Origin: an uncultured Eubacteriales bacterium
Lineage (GTDB): Bacteria; Bacillota; Clostridia; Oscillospirales; Oscillospiraceae
Direction of reading: 5' to 3'
DNA: 9,105 nt
NCBI GenBank assembly: GCA_900549545.1
Contig: URPA01000068.1
Coordinates: forward strand, 1 to 9,105
A program made the translations under genes and the position numbers. Shown here piece after piece: positions 1 to 6,105 of this stretch (position 1 is the first letter of the stretch; each line of letters starts with the position of its first letter). The notes under the pieces are model-generated. The model saw only the letters and a list, made by a program, of their open reading frames with translations, was not told the DNA's origin and searched no databases.

Positions 1-95
1 GCTCTTGCCGCGCCGCTTTTTTGCTGTGCAAAGGCGGAGCAAAATTGGCCGTGTGCCCCCTGCCGCGTCCCAGGCGCATGAAGTTTTACGCGGAA

Positions 96-125
96 TTGAC
101 AGATCCGGCCCGCCTGTGTTGTTAT
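96..125 (+). promoter_or_regulatory. Candidate promoter of the sigma/anti-sigma operon
   Basis: A perfect -35 hexamer TTGACA lies at 96-101. An 18-bp spacer is followed by TGTTAT at 120-125, a 4/6 match to TATAAT. It sits just upstream of the sigma factor start at 148, which leaves a very short leader. Many ECF sigma operons are autoregulated from their own promoter type; I see no clear ECF-type -35/-10 pair, so housekeeping sigma-A control is the simpler reading. Bases 1-95 hold no gene I can support. Confidence 0.5.
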
Positions 126-147
126 AGAGGTGAAAGGGGGCGAGGCC

Positions 148-636
148 ATGACGGCCTGGAGCCGGCCGGATCAGGCAGAGCGCTTCATCCGGGAGTACGC
201 CGATCCGATTCTGAGGGTGTGCGTTGCGTATTCCCTGGGACGCGCTGACGCTCAGGATATCTGCCAGGACATTTTCCTCACCCTGCTGGAGGGGGAGCGG
301 GCCTTTCAAAGTCCGGCGCACGAGCGGGCTTTCATCCTGCGCTGTGCCATCAACGCCAGCAAGGATCTGTTGAAAAGCAGTCATATTCGGCGTACCGCGC
401 CTCTGGAGGCGGCAGAGCGGGTGGCCGCCCCCGCACCCGGGGAGCTCCATGAGGTCTGGCAGGCGGTGGAGCGCCTCCCGGACCGGGAGCGGATCCTGGT
501 CTATCTGTTTTATTGCGAGGGCTACGGCCTGGAGGAGGCCGCCGGGATGTGCGGTTGCTCCTACGCCGCCGCCCGCCAGCGGCTGAGCCGGGCCAGAAAG
601 CGGCTGCGGTCAGAATTGGAGGTGTACGATGGCTGA
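148..636 (+). CDS. ECF-type RNA polymerase sigma factor (sigma-70 family)
   Basis: 162-residue sigma factor with the two-domain layout of the ECF group. Sigma region 2 spans about residues 11-82 and includes an ADAQDICQDIFLTLLE-type helix and a later FILRCAINASKDLLK segment typical of core-binding and -10 recognition. Sigma region 4 spans about residues 100-156, with LPDRERILVYLFYCEG followed by a helix-turn-helix ending in ARQRLSRARKRL, the -35 recognition part. Regions 1 and 3 are absent, as expected. I chose the ATG at 148 because a G-rich Shine-Dalgarno stretch (AAAGGGGG, 133-140) sits about 7 bases upstream; an in-frame GTG at 130 would overlap that site. The stop overlaps the next gene's start by 8 bp, so translation is probably coupled and the partner is probably its regulator. 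The signal sensed and the regulon cannot be read from the sequence. Confidence 0.9.
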   Translation: MTAWSRPDQAERFIREYADPILRVCVAYSLGRADAQDICQDIFLTLLEGERAFQSPAHERAFILRCAINASKDLLKSSHIRRTAPLEAAERVAAPAPGELHEVWQAVERLPDRERILVYLFYCEGYGLEEAAGMCGCSYAAARQRLSRARKRLRSELEVYDG

Positions 637-1807
637 CTTGAACCATTCCTTTGATCACTTTGCCTTCACATTGGAAGAAAAGGAACAGCTGACAGACCGC
701 CTGCGGCAGGCGGCAGAACAGGAGGAGCGTATGAAGGAGCCAACAAAACGTATCATTCGTCACACCGGGCACCGGCTTCTGATCGGGGCCGGGGCGGCGG
801 CCGCGCTGACCATGGGGGCCCTGGCGGCCACAGTGGGGGGCGGCCTGCTAGGCTATTTTGAGGCCCGGACCCCCGAGGATCAGAGCGCTCTGGAGAATGG
901 CATCTACCGGCTGGACCGCAGCGAAAGTTGGAACGGCTGGACGGTTGCCCTCACCGACTGCGTGGGGGACAACGCCAACAGCTATGTGTGGGTGGAGGTG
1001 ACCGCCCCGGAGGGGACGGCTTTGGGGGATGCGGCGGCCCTGGGGTATGACAGCGGCTATTTCGACCTGGACGCCAAGATCAAGCCGGAGCGGGAGGACC
1101 CGGCCGGGTCCTGGGGGTGGCAGGTGCTGGAGGTGGAGGACCCGGAGCCTGGCGACAACCGCCTGTCCTTCTGTATCGAGATGGATGTTTACTCCGCCCA
1201 GCAGCTGGCGGGCGGGCAGTGGGACTTCTCCATCGGTCCCCTTCGGGATGTGTGGTTTACCGACCCGGGGACGGACCAGGCGGTCCGGTATGAGGACACC
1301 CAGCTGACCCAGGCCGTCCGGGACCATGTGTGGCAGTTTTCCGATGTGCGCCTGGACATCCCCGACCAGAGCGTACAGTGCGCACCGCAGATCGAGGTCC
1401 CCTACCTGGACGGCACCGCCACCCTCACCAGGCTGGAGATCACCCCCCTGACCACCACAGTGCGGATCGAGGGCGGGGCCTGCTATGACCACCACGGGAG
1501 GGCAGCGGCGAAACAGGCCGGCTTGACGCCGCCCTCCCCCACAGATCCCGCCCAGTGGACGGAGTGCTGGAGGGAGCTGGAGACCGTTCTGGTTCTGAAG
1601 GACGGGACCACTCTGGAGCCCCCCGAAACCGGCGGCGGTTCCAGCTGTCAGGACGGGGTGAGCAGCGACACCTATCAGGGGGCACCCTATGTGGAAAAGA
1701 AGTTCCAGTATGCGGAACAAAGGTATGATGTTGCCCCGCGGGTCATTGACCCCAGGCAGGTGGACTACATCCTGGTGTGCGGCGTGCGGGTGGAGCTGCC
1801 TGATTGA
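629..1807 (+). CDS. Membrane-anchored DUF4179-like protein, putative anti-sigma factor
   Basis: 392 residues. A charged N-terminal segment (about 1-48) is predicted cytoplasmic. One Ala/Gly-rich hydrophobic segment (about 49-75, with LLIGAGAAAALTMGAL) is a likely transmembrane helix. The remaining roughly 315 residues are acidic, aromatic-rich and predicted extracytoplasmic. This layout, directly after an ECF sigma gene, matches DUF4179-type proteins of Firmicutes, which are thought to act as anti-sigma factors or envelope sensors. The assignment rests on architecture and context, not on a diagnostic motif. The start at 629 has GGAGG (618-622) six bases upstream and overlaps the sigma stop. 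An in-frame ATG at 731 (Met35), preceded by AGGAGGAG, could give a shorter form lacking most of the cytoplasmic part. The C-terminal domain has four or more cysteines. Its ligand is unknown. Confidence 0.7.
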   Translation: MADLNHSFDHFAFTLEEKEQLTDRLRQAAEQEERMKEPTKRIIRHTGHRLLIGAGAAAALTMGALAATVGGGLLGYFEARTPEDQSALENGIYRLDRSESWNGWTVALTDCVGDNANSYVWVEVTAPEGTALGDAAALGYDSGYFDLDAKIKPEREDPAGSWGWQVLEVEDPEPGDNRLSFCIEMDVYSAQQLAGGQWDFSIGPLRDVWFTDPGTDQAVRYEDTQLTQAVRDHVWQFSDVRLDIPDQSVQCAPQIEVPYLDGTATLTRLEITPLTTTVRIEGGACYDHHGRAAAKQAGLTPPSPTDPAQWTECWRELETVLVLKDGTTLEPPETGGGSSCQDGVSSDTYQGAPYVEKKFQYAEQRYDVAPRVIDPRQVDYILVCGVRVELPD

Positions 1808-1860
1808 AGGAGCTGCCGCAAATTGTGAGGCGCAGTCCAAGGCAGGGAAAGAACACCTTA

Positions 1861-1908
1861 AAAAGTTGTCGGGAACCTCTGATCAAGAGGCTCCCGACAA
1901 CTTTTATT
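1861..1908. terminator. Long hairpin terminator after the sigma/anti-sigma operon
   Basis: Arms of 20 bp (1861-1880 and 1886-1905) pair with a single A/C mismatch around the 5-base loop GATCA. The arms start with AAAA and end with TTTT, so the hairpin can act as an intrinsic terminator on both strands: for the sigma operon from the left, and weakly for transcripts coming leftward from lepA. The near-perfect 20-bp stem is longer than most terminators and may be a dispersed repeat copy. Confidence 0.75.
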
Positions 1909-2060
1909 TCTTATTTTGAGAAGCTTATCGGGCGGAAGCCCCATATCGTCGAAGCAAAGTCCGCCGTATCTCGGAACGCCTGGGGCGGGCATTCCTCGAC
2001 TGCTCCCTTGCTTCTCCTCTCCGCTGCGCTGGGCTGCCGTTTGGGGCCGCCTGCGGCGGC
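1909..2060. other. Intergenic stretch without a supported gene
   Basis: Open frames on both strands here look like non-coding filler: biased towards Arg, Pro and Ser, no ribosome-binding sites and no recognisable domain. It contains a perfect GCCGCC/GGCGGC hairpin (2046-2060, 3-base loop) immediately next to the stop codon of the partial lepA copy. Read as minus-strand RNA, that hairpin would follow the remnant's stop codon and may be the terminator of the lepA allele the remnant came from, although no T-run follows. Confidence 0.4.
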
Positions 2061-2145
2061 TCACTCCTCATCCAGCTTAAGAACGGCCATAAAGGCTTCG
2101 GTGGGCAGCTGGACGGTGCCCAGGGTACGCATTTTCTTCTTGCCT
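2061..2145 (-). pseudogene. lepA: Remnant duplicate of the lepA 3' end
   Basis: An 85-bp stretch matches the last 27 codons plus stop of the intact lepA (2303-2387) at 79 of 85 positions. Every one of the six differences is at a third codon position and synonymous, including TGA versus TAA at the stop. The encoded tail therefore ends KLDEE exactly like the intact protein. Upstream of this tail (2146 onward) the similarity stops abruptly and no LepA sequence continues, so it cannot be a functional gene. The purely synonymous divergence says the copy derives from a working, slightly diverged lepA allele and is not a decayed duplicate of its neighbour. Confidence 0.85.
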
Positions 2146-2300
2146 GCTCCCCAGCAAACAAGTTTGCCGGGGGTCCCAAAGTGGATCCAAATGCTCGGGC
2201 GAAGTGAATTCGCCCTGCGCCAAGGTTTTGCCTTTGGCAAAACGCTTGTACGGCGCAATGCGCCGCCCCGCCGTGCGGGGTGGAAGGCAGAAGAAAATGC
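2129..2300. repeat. Hairpin-array element with lepA-derived terminal inverted repeats
   Basis: Five small dyads lie back to back: GCAAAC/GTTTGC (2154-2167), GGGCGAA/TTCGCCC (2197-2215), CAAGGTTTTGCC/GGCAAAACGCTTG with one bulge (2221-2248), CGGCGC/GCGCCG (2251-2265) and CCCCGC/GCGGGG (2266-2280). The block is bounded by inverted copies of a 16-17 bp sequence, GCATTTTCTTCTTGCCT at 2129-2145 and its reverse complement at 2285-2300 lacking one base. That boundary sequence is also LepA coding sequence (Gly-Lys-Lys-Lys-Met). The layout is MITE-like, but no transposase and no clear target duplication other than the lepA tail itself is visible. The hairpins may form the 3' end of the lepA transcript. 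Confidence 0.6.
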
Positions 2301-2302
2301 CG

Positions 2303-4111
2303 TTACTCTTCGTCCAGCTTAAGAACGGCCATAAAGGCTTCGGTGGGCAGTTGCACGGTACCCAGGGTACGCATTTTCTTCTTGCCTTCCTTCTGCTTCT
2401 CCAGCAGCTTCTTCTTTCGGGTGATGTCGCCGCCGTAGCACTTGGCCAGCACGTCCTTTCGCATGGCCTTGACGGTCTCCCGGGCGATGATCTTGCCGCC
2501 GATGGCTGCCTGGACCGGGACCTCAAACAGCTGGCGGGGAATGTTCTCCTTCAGCTTTTCGCAGATCTTCCGGGCCCGGCCGTACGCCTTTTCCCGGTGA
2601 ACGATGAAGCTCAGGGCGTCTACCTGGTCCCCGTTGAGGAGCAGGTCCACCTTCACCAGGTCGCTCCTTTCATAGCCCTCCAGCTCGTAGTCCAGGCTGG
2701 CGTATCCCTTGGTCCGGGCCTTCAGGGCGTCGAAGAAGTCGTAGATGATCTCGCCGATGGGCATGGAGTAGTGCAGCTCCACCAGATTGGTGTCCAGATA
2801 CTGCATATCCTTAAAAATGCCCCGGCGGTCCTGACACATGGGCATGATGTTGCCCACATAGTCCGGGGGCGCGATGATGGACACCTTAGCGTAGGGCTCC
2901 CGCGCCTCGCTGATGGAGCCGGGATCGGGGTAGTTGTGGGGATTATCCACCCGGACCACAGTACCATCTGTTTTGGTGACCTCATAAATAACGGAGGGTA
3001 ATGTGGTCACCAGGTCCAGATCGAACTCCCGCTCCAGCCGCTCCTGGATGATCTCCATGTGGAGCATCCCCAAAAAGCCACAGCGGAAGCCGAAGCCCAG
3101 GGCCACGGAGGACTCCGGCTCGAAGGACAGGGAGGCGTCGTTGAGCTGAAGCTTCTCCAGGGCGTCCCGCAGGTCGGGATATTTGGAGCCGTCCTCGGTG
3201 TAGATGCCGCAGAAAACCATGGGCTGGGCCGGCCGATAGCCGGGGAGGGGGGCTGCAGAGGGACAGTCGGCGCCGGTGATGGTGTCACCCACCTGAGTGT
3301 CCTTTACGTTCTTGATAGAGGCGGTGAACCAGCCCACCTCACCGGCGGTGAGCTGCTGGCAGGAGTCCATGCCCAGGGGGCGGAGATACCCGCAGTCCAG
3401 CACCTGATAGCTGGCACCGGAGGCCATCATTTTGACCCCCATGCCCTTTTTCAGCGTGCCCTCCATCACCCGGAAATAGACGATGACGCCCAGATAGGGG
3501 TCATACTGGCTGTCAAAGATCAGGGCTTTCAGGGGGGCGTCCGGGTCGCCGGCGGGGGCGGGGACGTTCTGCACGATGTCCTCCAGCACAGCGGGGATGT
3601 TGATCCCCTGCTTGGCGGAGATCTCCGGCGCGTCCAGGGCGGGCAGGCCGATGATGTCCTCCACCTCGTGCTTGGCCTTCTGGGGGTCGGCGGCGGGGAG
3701 GTCGATCTTGTTGAACACGGGCAGGATCTCCAGGTCGTGCTCCAGGGCCAGATAGGTGTTAGCCAGGGTCTGGGCCTCCACACCCTGGGTAGAGTCCACC
3801 ACCAGCACCGCGCCCTCGCAGGCGGCGAGCGAGCGGCTCACCTCATAGTTAAAGTCCACATGGCCCGGGGTGTCGATGAGGTTGAGGGTGTAGTCCTCCC
3901 CGTTCTGCGCCCGGTATTGCAGGCCGACGGCGCGCGCCTTTATCGTGATGCCGCGCTCCTTTTCAAGGTCCATGTTGTCAAGGATCTGGTCGGACATCTC
4001 GCGCGCCTCCACCGCGCCGCACTTTTCGATGAGGCGGTCGGAGAGGGTGGACTTGCCGTGGTCAATATGGGCGATTATTGAAAAATTACGAATATGTTTT
4101 TGATCACTCAT
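2303..4111 (-). CDS. lepA: Elongation factor 4 (LepA), ribosome back-translocating GTPase
   Basis: 602 residues, the usual length for LepA/EF-4, a ribosome-binding translational GTPase related to EF-G. It is associated with back-translocation and small-subunit biogenesis and acts in the cytoplasm or at the membrane. The G motifs are all present: G1 AHIDHGKST (14-22), G2 RGIT (53-56), G3 DTPGH (80-84), G4 NKID (134-137) and G5 SAK (165-167). Domain II, the EF-G III/V-like domains and the LepA-specific Lys-rich C-terminal domain (ending AVLKLDEE) follow without a break. The ATG at 4111 has GGGAG six bases upstream and a strong promoter. Leucine codons in the first roughly 100 codons are mostly CTC/CTT, while later they are mostly CTG, hinting at a mosaic gene. 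The 3' end is flanked by a partial duplicate of itself. The gene diverges from pta. Confidence 0.97.
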   Translation of the reverse strand: MSDQKHIRNFSIIAHIDHGKSTLSDRLIEKCGAVEAREMSDQILDNMDLEKERGITIKARAVGLQYRAQNGEDYTLNLIDTPGHVDFNYEVSRSLAACEGAVLVVDSTQGVEAQTLANTYLALEHDLEILPVFNKIDLPAADPQKAKHEVEDIIGLPALDAPEISAKQGINIPAVLEDIVQNVPAPAGDPDAPLKALIFDSQYDPYLGVIVYFRVMEGTLKKGMGVKMMASGASYQVLDCGYLRPLGMDSCQQLTAGEVGWFTASIKNVKDTQVGDTITGADCPSAAPLPGYRPAQPMVFCGIYTEDGSKYPDLRDALEKLQLNDASLSFEPESSVALGFGFRCGFLGMLHMEIIQERLEREFDLDLVTTLPSVIYEVTKTDGTVVRVDNPHNYPDPGSISEAREPYAKVSIIAPPDYVGNIMPMCQDRRGIFKDMQYLDTNLVELHYSMPIGEIIYDFFDALKARTKGYASLDYELEGYERSDLVKVDLLLNGDQVDALSFIVHREKAYGRARKICEKLKENIPRQLFEVPVQAAIGGKIIARETVKAMRKDVLAKCYGGDITRKKKLLEKQKEGKKKMRTLGTVQLPTEAFMAVLKLDEE

Positions 4112-4144
4112 GATGCTACTCCCGCATTTTCATTTTCACGCAGT

Positions 4145-4173
4145 ATTATAATGTTCAAATGCTTCTTTGTAAA
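4145..4173 (-). promoter_or_regulatory. lepA promoter
   Basis: On the minus strand TTTACA (4168-4173) is followed by a 17-bp spacer and a perfect TATAAT (4145-4150). The -10 lies 33 bases before the lepA start codon at 4111. The -35 box lies within the palindrome at 4166-4179, so a factor bound there would be expected to block this promoter. Confidence 0.75.
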
Positions 4174-4179
4174 TACAAA
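4166..4179. promoter_or_regulatory. Palindrome overlapping the lepA -35, candidate operator
   Basis: TTTGTA-AA-TACAAA is a perfect 6+2+6 dyad. A related shorter dyad, TACA-AA-TGTA, lies at 4230-4239, immediately downstream of the pta -10 box. Both share the core TACAAA. Their placement on the lepA -35 and near the pta transcription start is what operators of a shared regulator would look like. The protein is unknown, and AT-rich palindromes of this size can occur by chance. Confidence 0.35.
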
Positions 4180-4193
4180 TTCGGTTTAAGTCC

Positions 4194-4222
4194 TTGAAAA
4201 AATGCGCGGATAGTGGTACAGT
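4194..4222 (+). promoter_or_regulatory. pta promoter
   Basis: TTGAAA (4194-4199), a 17-bp spacer and TACAGT (4217-4222), with TGG directly before the -10 giving an extended -10 element. Transcription would start near 4229, giving a leader of about 32 bases that includes GGAGG (4247-4251) before the pta ATG. The dyad TACAAATGTA (4230-4239) would fall at the very start of the transcript. Confidence 0.7.
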
Positions 4223-4260
4223 AGCAGAGTACAAATGTATATTTTTGGAGGTTATTTCTT

Positions 4261-5259
4261 ATGTTTGAAAACTTAGTTGAGATACTCAAGGCAAATCCCC
4301 GCAAGATAGTCTACACCGAGGGCTCTGACGCCCGTATCCTCGAGTCCGCCGCCCGCCTGAAGAAGGACGGCTTCCTCACTCCGATTCTCGTCGGCAACGT
4401 GGACGAGGTCAAGGCCGCTGCCGCCAGGGGCGGGTTCGACATTGACGGGCTTGAGATCATCGACCCCATGAACTGCGACATGATGGACAAGATGGTTGAC
4501 ACCATGGTCGAGCTGCGCAAGGGCAAGATGTCCGCCGAGGACTGCCGCGCCGCGCTCCAGAAGGGCAACTACTTCGGCACCATGCTCGTCAAGATGGGCT
4601 ATGCCGATGCTCTGCTTGGCGGCGCTACCTACTCCACCGCTGACACCGTCCGCCCTGCGCTCCAGCTTGTCAAGACCAAGCCCGGCGCAAACCTCGTCAG
4701 CTCCTGCTTTATTCTTGTGCGCAATGATGAGATGCTCTGCATGGGCGACTGCGCCATCAACATCTCCTATGAGGACAAGCTCGACAAGGAAGGCAATGTG
4801 ACCCTCACCGCCGCTCAGCAGCTGGCCGAGGTCGCCATCGCCACCGCCGGCACCGCCAAGGTCTTTGGCATGGACCCCAAGGTCGCGATGCTCTCCTACT
4901 CCACCAAGGGTTCCGGCAAGGGCGTGAATGTTGACCTCGTGCGCAACGCCACCGAGATTGCCAAGGAAATGGCTCCTGAGCTCGCCATCGACGGCGAGAT
5001 GCAGTTTGACGCTGCCGTCTCCCCCGTTGTCGGCCAGCTCAAGTTCCCCGGCAGCAAGGTCGCCGGCTATGCCAACACCTTCATCTTCCCGGAGATTCAG
5101 TCCGGCAACATCGGCTACAAGATTGCCCAGCGTCTGGGCGGCTTCGCGGCCTATGGTCCTATCCTTCAGGGCCTGAACGCCCCCATCAATGACCTCTCCC
5201 GCGGCTGCGACGCCGAGGAGGTCTATCAGATGTCCATCATCACCGCGGCGTTGGTCTAA
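4261..5259 (+). CDS. pta: Phosphate acetyltransferase (phosphotransacetylase)
   Basis: 332 residues, matching the short, single-domain PTA class; the long enterobacterial form is about 700. It interconverts acetyl-CoA plus phosphate with acetyl phosphate plus CoA. With acetate kinase it produces ATP during fermentation. Visible family features: the N-terminal IVYTEGSDARILESA stretch (17-31), GGATYSTADTVRPAL (120-134) with a conserved Arg at 131, YSTKGSGKG (213-221), and the C-terminal NDLSRGC (310-316), where Ser313-Arg314 correspond to the active-site Ser-Arg pair described for the Methanosarcina enzyme. The ATG at 4261 follows GGAGG at a good distance. No acetate kinase gene (ackA) is next to it, although the two are often adjacent, so the partner should be elsewhere. 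It has its own promoter and appears monocistronic. Confidence 0.95.
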   Translation: MFENLVEILKANPRKIVYTEGSDARILESAARLKKDGFLTPILVGNVDEVKAAAARGGFDIDGLEIIDPMNCDMMDKMVDTMVELRKGKMSAEDCRAALQKGNYFGTMLVKMGYADALLGGATYSTADTVRPALQLVKTKPGANLVSSCFILVRNDEMLCMGDCAINISYEDKLDKEGNVTLTAAQQLAEVAIATAGTAKVFGMDPKVAMLSYSTKGSGKGVNVDLVRNATEIAKEMAPELAIDGEMQFDAAVSPVVGQLKFPGSKVAGYANTFIFPEIQSGNIGYKIAQRLGGFAAYGPILQGLNAPINDLSRGCDAEEVYQMSIITAALV

Positions 5260-5311
5260 GTCAGAACAGGCTCGTACCGTTCCGCTTCCGCCAAGCGCGG
5301 CGAAAACGAAA

Positions 5312-5480
5312 CCACCCTGCCTTGCCTCCCCTTCGATAAGGGGAGGTGGCTTGACGTGAAACGGCAAGCCGGAGAGGTCGAAAATGTGCGTTATAATAAG
5401 CACTAAAGCTAATCGACGCACAGGTAACGACCTCTCAGGCGCTTTGCGCCAGCTCCCCTTTGCGAAGGGGAGCCACGGGA
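5312..5480. repeat. Nested hairpin intergenic repeat (MITE-like)
   Basis: Two 9-bp hairpins with related stems bound the element: CCTCCCCTT/AAGGGGAGG (5325-5346, loop CGAT) and GCTCCCCTT/AAGGGGAGC (5452-5473, loop TGCG). Between them is a larger dyad: GAGAGGTCG (5372-5380) pairs with CGACCTCTC (5428-5436), and nested inside it TGTGCGT (5385-5391) pairs with ACGCACA (5416-5422). A small GGCGC/GCGCC hairpin (5438-5450) follows. No coding potential is visible. Such G/C-rich hairpin blocks are common dispersed repeats in gut Clostridia (family knowledge, not shown here). It may affect the 3' end of the pta transcript. Confidence 0.6.
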
Positions 5481-5519
5481 TTGTGCAAATTTTCAGCAAA
5501 AAAATCCTATTTCACCACC

Positions 5520-5549
5520 AATAGCCGCTGCAATGCAGCGGCTATTTTC
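5520..5549 (+). terminator. Terminator-like hairpin between pta and tadA
   Basis: AATAGCCGCTGC (5520-5531) and GCAGCGGCTATT (5535-5546) form a perfect 12-bp stem with a 3-base loop, ending in TTTT (5545-5548). It is the best intrinsic-terminator candidate for pta. It ends only two or three bases before the tadA Shine-Dalgarno sequence (AAAGGAG, 5551-5557), so it could also act as a leader attenuator for tadA if transcription enters from upstream. The T-run is short, so termination may be partial. Confidence 0.6.
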
Positions 5550-5564
5550 AAAAGGAGCGCGCAT

Positions 5565-6011
5565 ATGGATCGTGAAGAATACATGGCCGAGGCGCTTAAG
5601 CTGGCGCGGGAGGCATATGCCGCGGGCGAGGTACCGGTGGGCTGCGTCATTGCAGACAGCGAGGGACGGATAATCGGCCGGGGGCGCAACCGGCGCGAGG
5701 AATCCGGGGACGCCACCGCCCACGCCGAAGTCGAGGCCATACGGCAGGCCTGCGCCGCGCTGGGCGACTGGCGGCTGGATAGCTGCGCGATATATGTGAC
5801 GCTTGAGCCCTGCCCCATGTGCGCAGGGGCGATAATCAATGCCCGCGTCGGGACCGTTGTTTTCGGGGCGCGGGAGCGGCTGAGCGGCTCCTGCGGGAGC
5901 GTTATCGACCTCTTTTCCGAGGGCTACGGCCACCGTCCCGCCGTCTATGCCGGCGTGCTCGGTGATGACTGCGCCGCCATCTTGCAGGATTTTTTCCGGG
6001 GAAAAAGATAA
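5565..6011 (+). CDS. tadA: tRNA-specific adenosine deaminase
   Basis: 148 residues, the normal length. TadA converts the wobble adenosine A34 of tRNA-Arg(ACG) to inosine, letting one tRNA read several CGN codons. It belongs to the zinc-dependent cytidine/deoxycytidylate deaminase fold. The catalytic motif H53-A54-E55 and the zinc motif P82-C83-P84-M85-C86 are intact, with GEVPVGCVI (21-29) before them. The C-terminal part (FGARERLSGSCGSVIDLF) also matches the family. The ATG at 5565 is chosen for its Shine-Dalgarno AAAGGAG (5551-5557), 7 bases away; the frame is open further upstream into the hairpin region, but that extension has no supporting signal. No convincing promoter of its own is visible. 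A strong terminator follows, so it appears to be a single-gene unit. Confidence 0.95.
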   Translation: MDREEYMAEALKLAREAYAAGEVPVGCVIADSEGRIIGRGRNRREESGDATAHAEVEAIRQACAALGDWRLDSCAIYVTLEPCPMCAGAIINARVGTVVFGARERLSGSCGSVIDLFSEGYGHRPAVYAGVLGDDCAAILQDFFRGKR

Positions 6012-6056
6012 GCAAAAAAACTCACGGTCATTACTTTTGATCGTGAGTTTTTTGCT
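6011..6056. terminator. tadA terminator
   Basis: GCAAAAAAACTCACG (6012-6026) is complementary to CGTGAGTTTTTTGC (6042-6055), with one extra A in the left arm. The loop contains a further TCA/TGA pair. A run of seven A on one side and six T on the other makes it a likely terminator in both directions. It begins at the last base of the tadA stop codon and insulates the recombinase gene from tadA transcription. Confidence 0.85.
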
Positions 6057-6105
6057 GGCCTTCTGCGGGTAAAATAGACTTATAACGCAAAGGAGGCCAT
6101 TGTCT

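Noticed and set aside
21..248. Small open frame at the left edge
   Set aside because: It overlaps the sigma factor in another frame, has no clear Shine-Dalgarno sequence and a composition typical of random GC-rich sequence.
848..1840. Open frame of 330 codons on the minus strand opposite the anti-sigma gene
   Set aside because: Shadow of a coding gene that has good start signals and operon context on the plus strand.
2061..2387. Diversity-generating retroelement template/variable repeat pair
   Set aside because: Differences between the two lepA tails are only synonymous and not biased to adenines of one copy, and no reverse transcriptase is present in the window.
3059..4081. Open frame of 340 codons on the plus strand opposite lepA
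   Set aside because: Complement of an intact, strongly conserved gene; no start signals and no family resemblance.
5312..5480. CRISPR array suggested by repeated CTCCCCTT hairpins
   Set aside because: Only two related hairpins, no regular repeat-spacer periodicity and no cas genes nearby.
4273..5499. Long open frame on the minus strand (about 400 codons) covering pta
   Set aside because: It is antisense to a clear pta gene. Its composition (Gly, Leu, His, Val rich) is the mirror of GC-rich codons, and it has no ribosome-binding site or recognisable domain.
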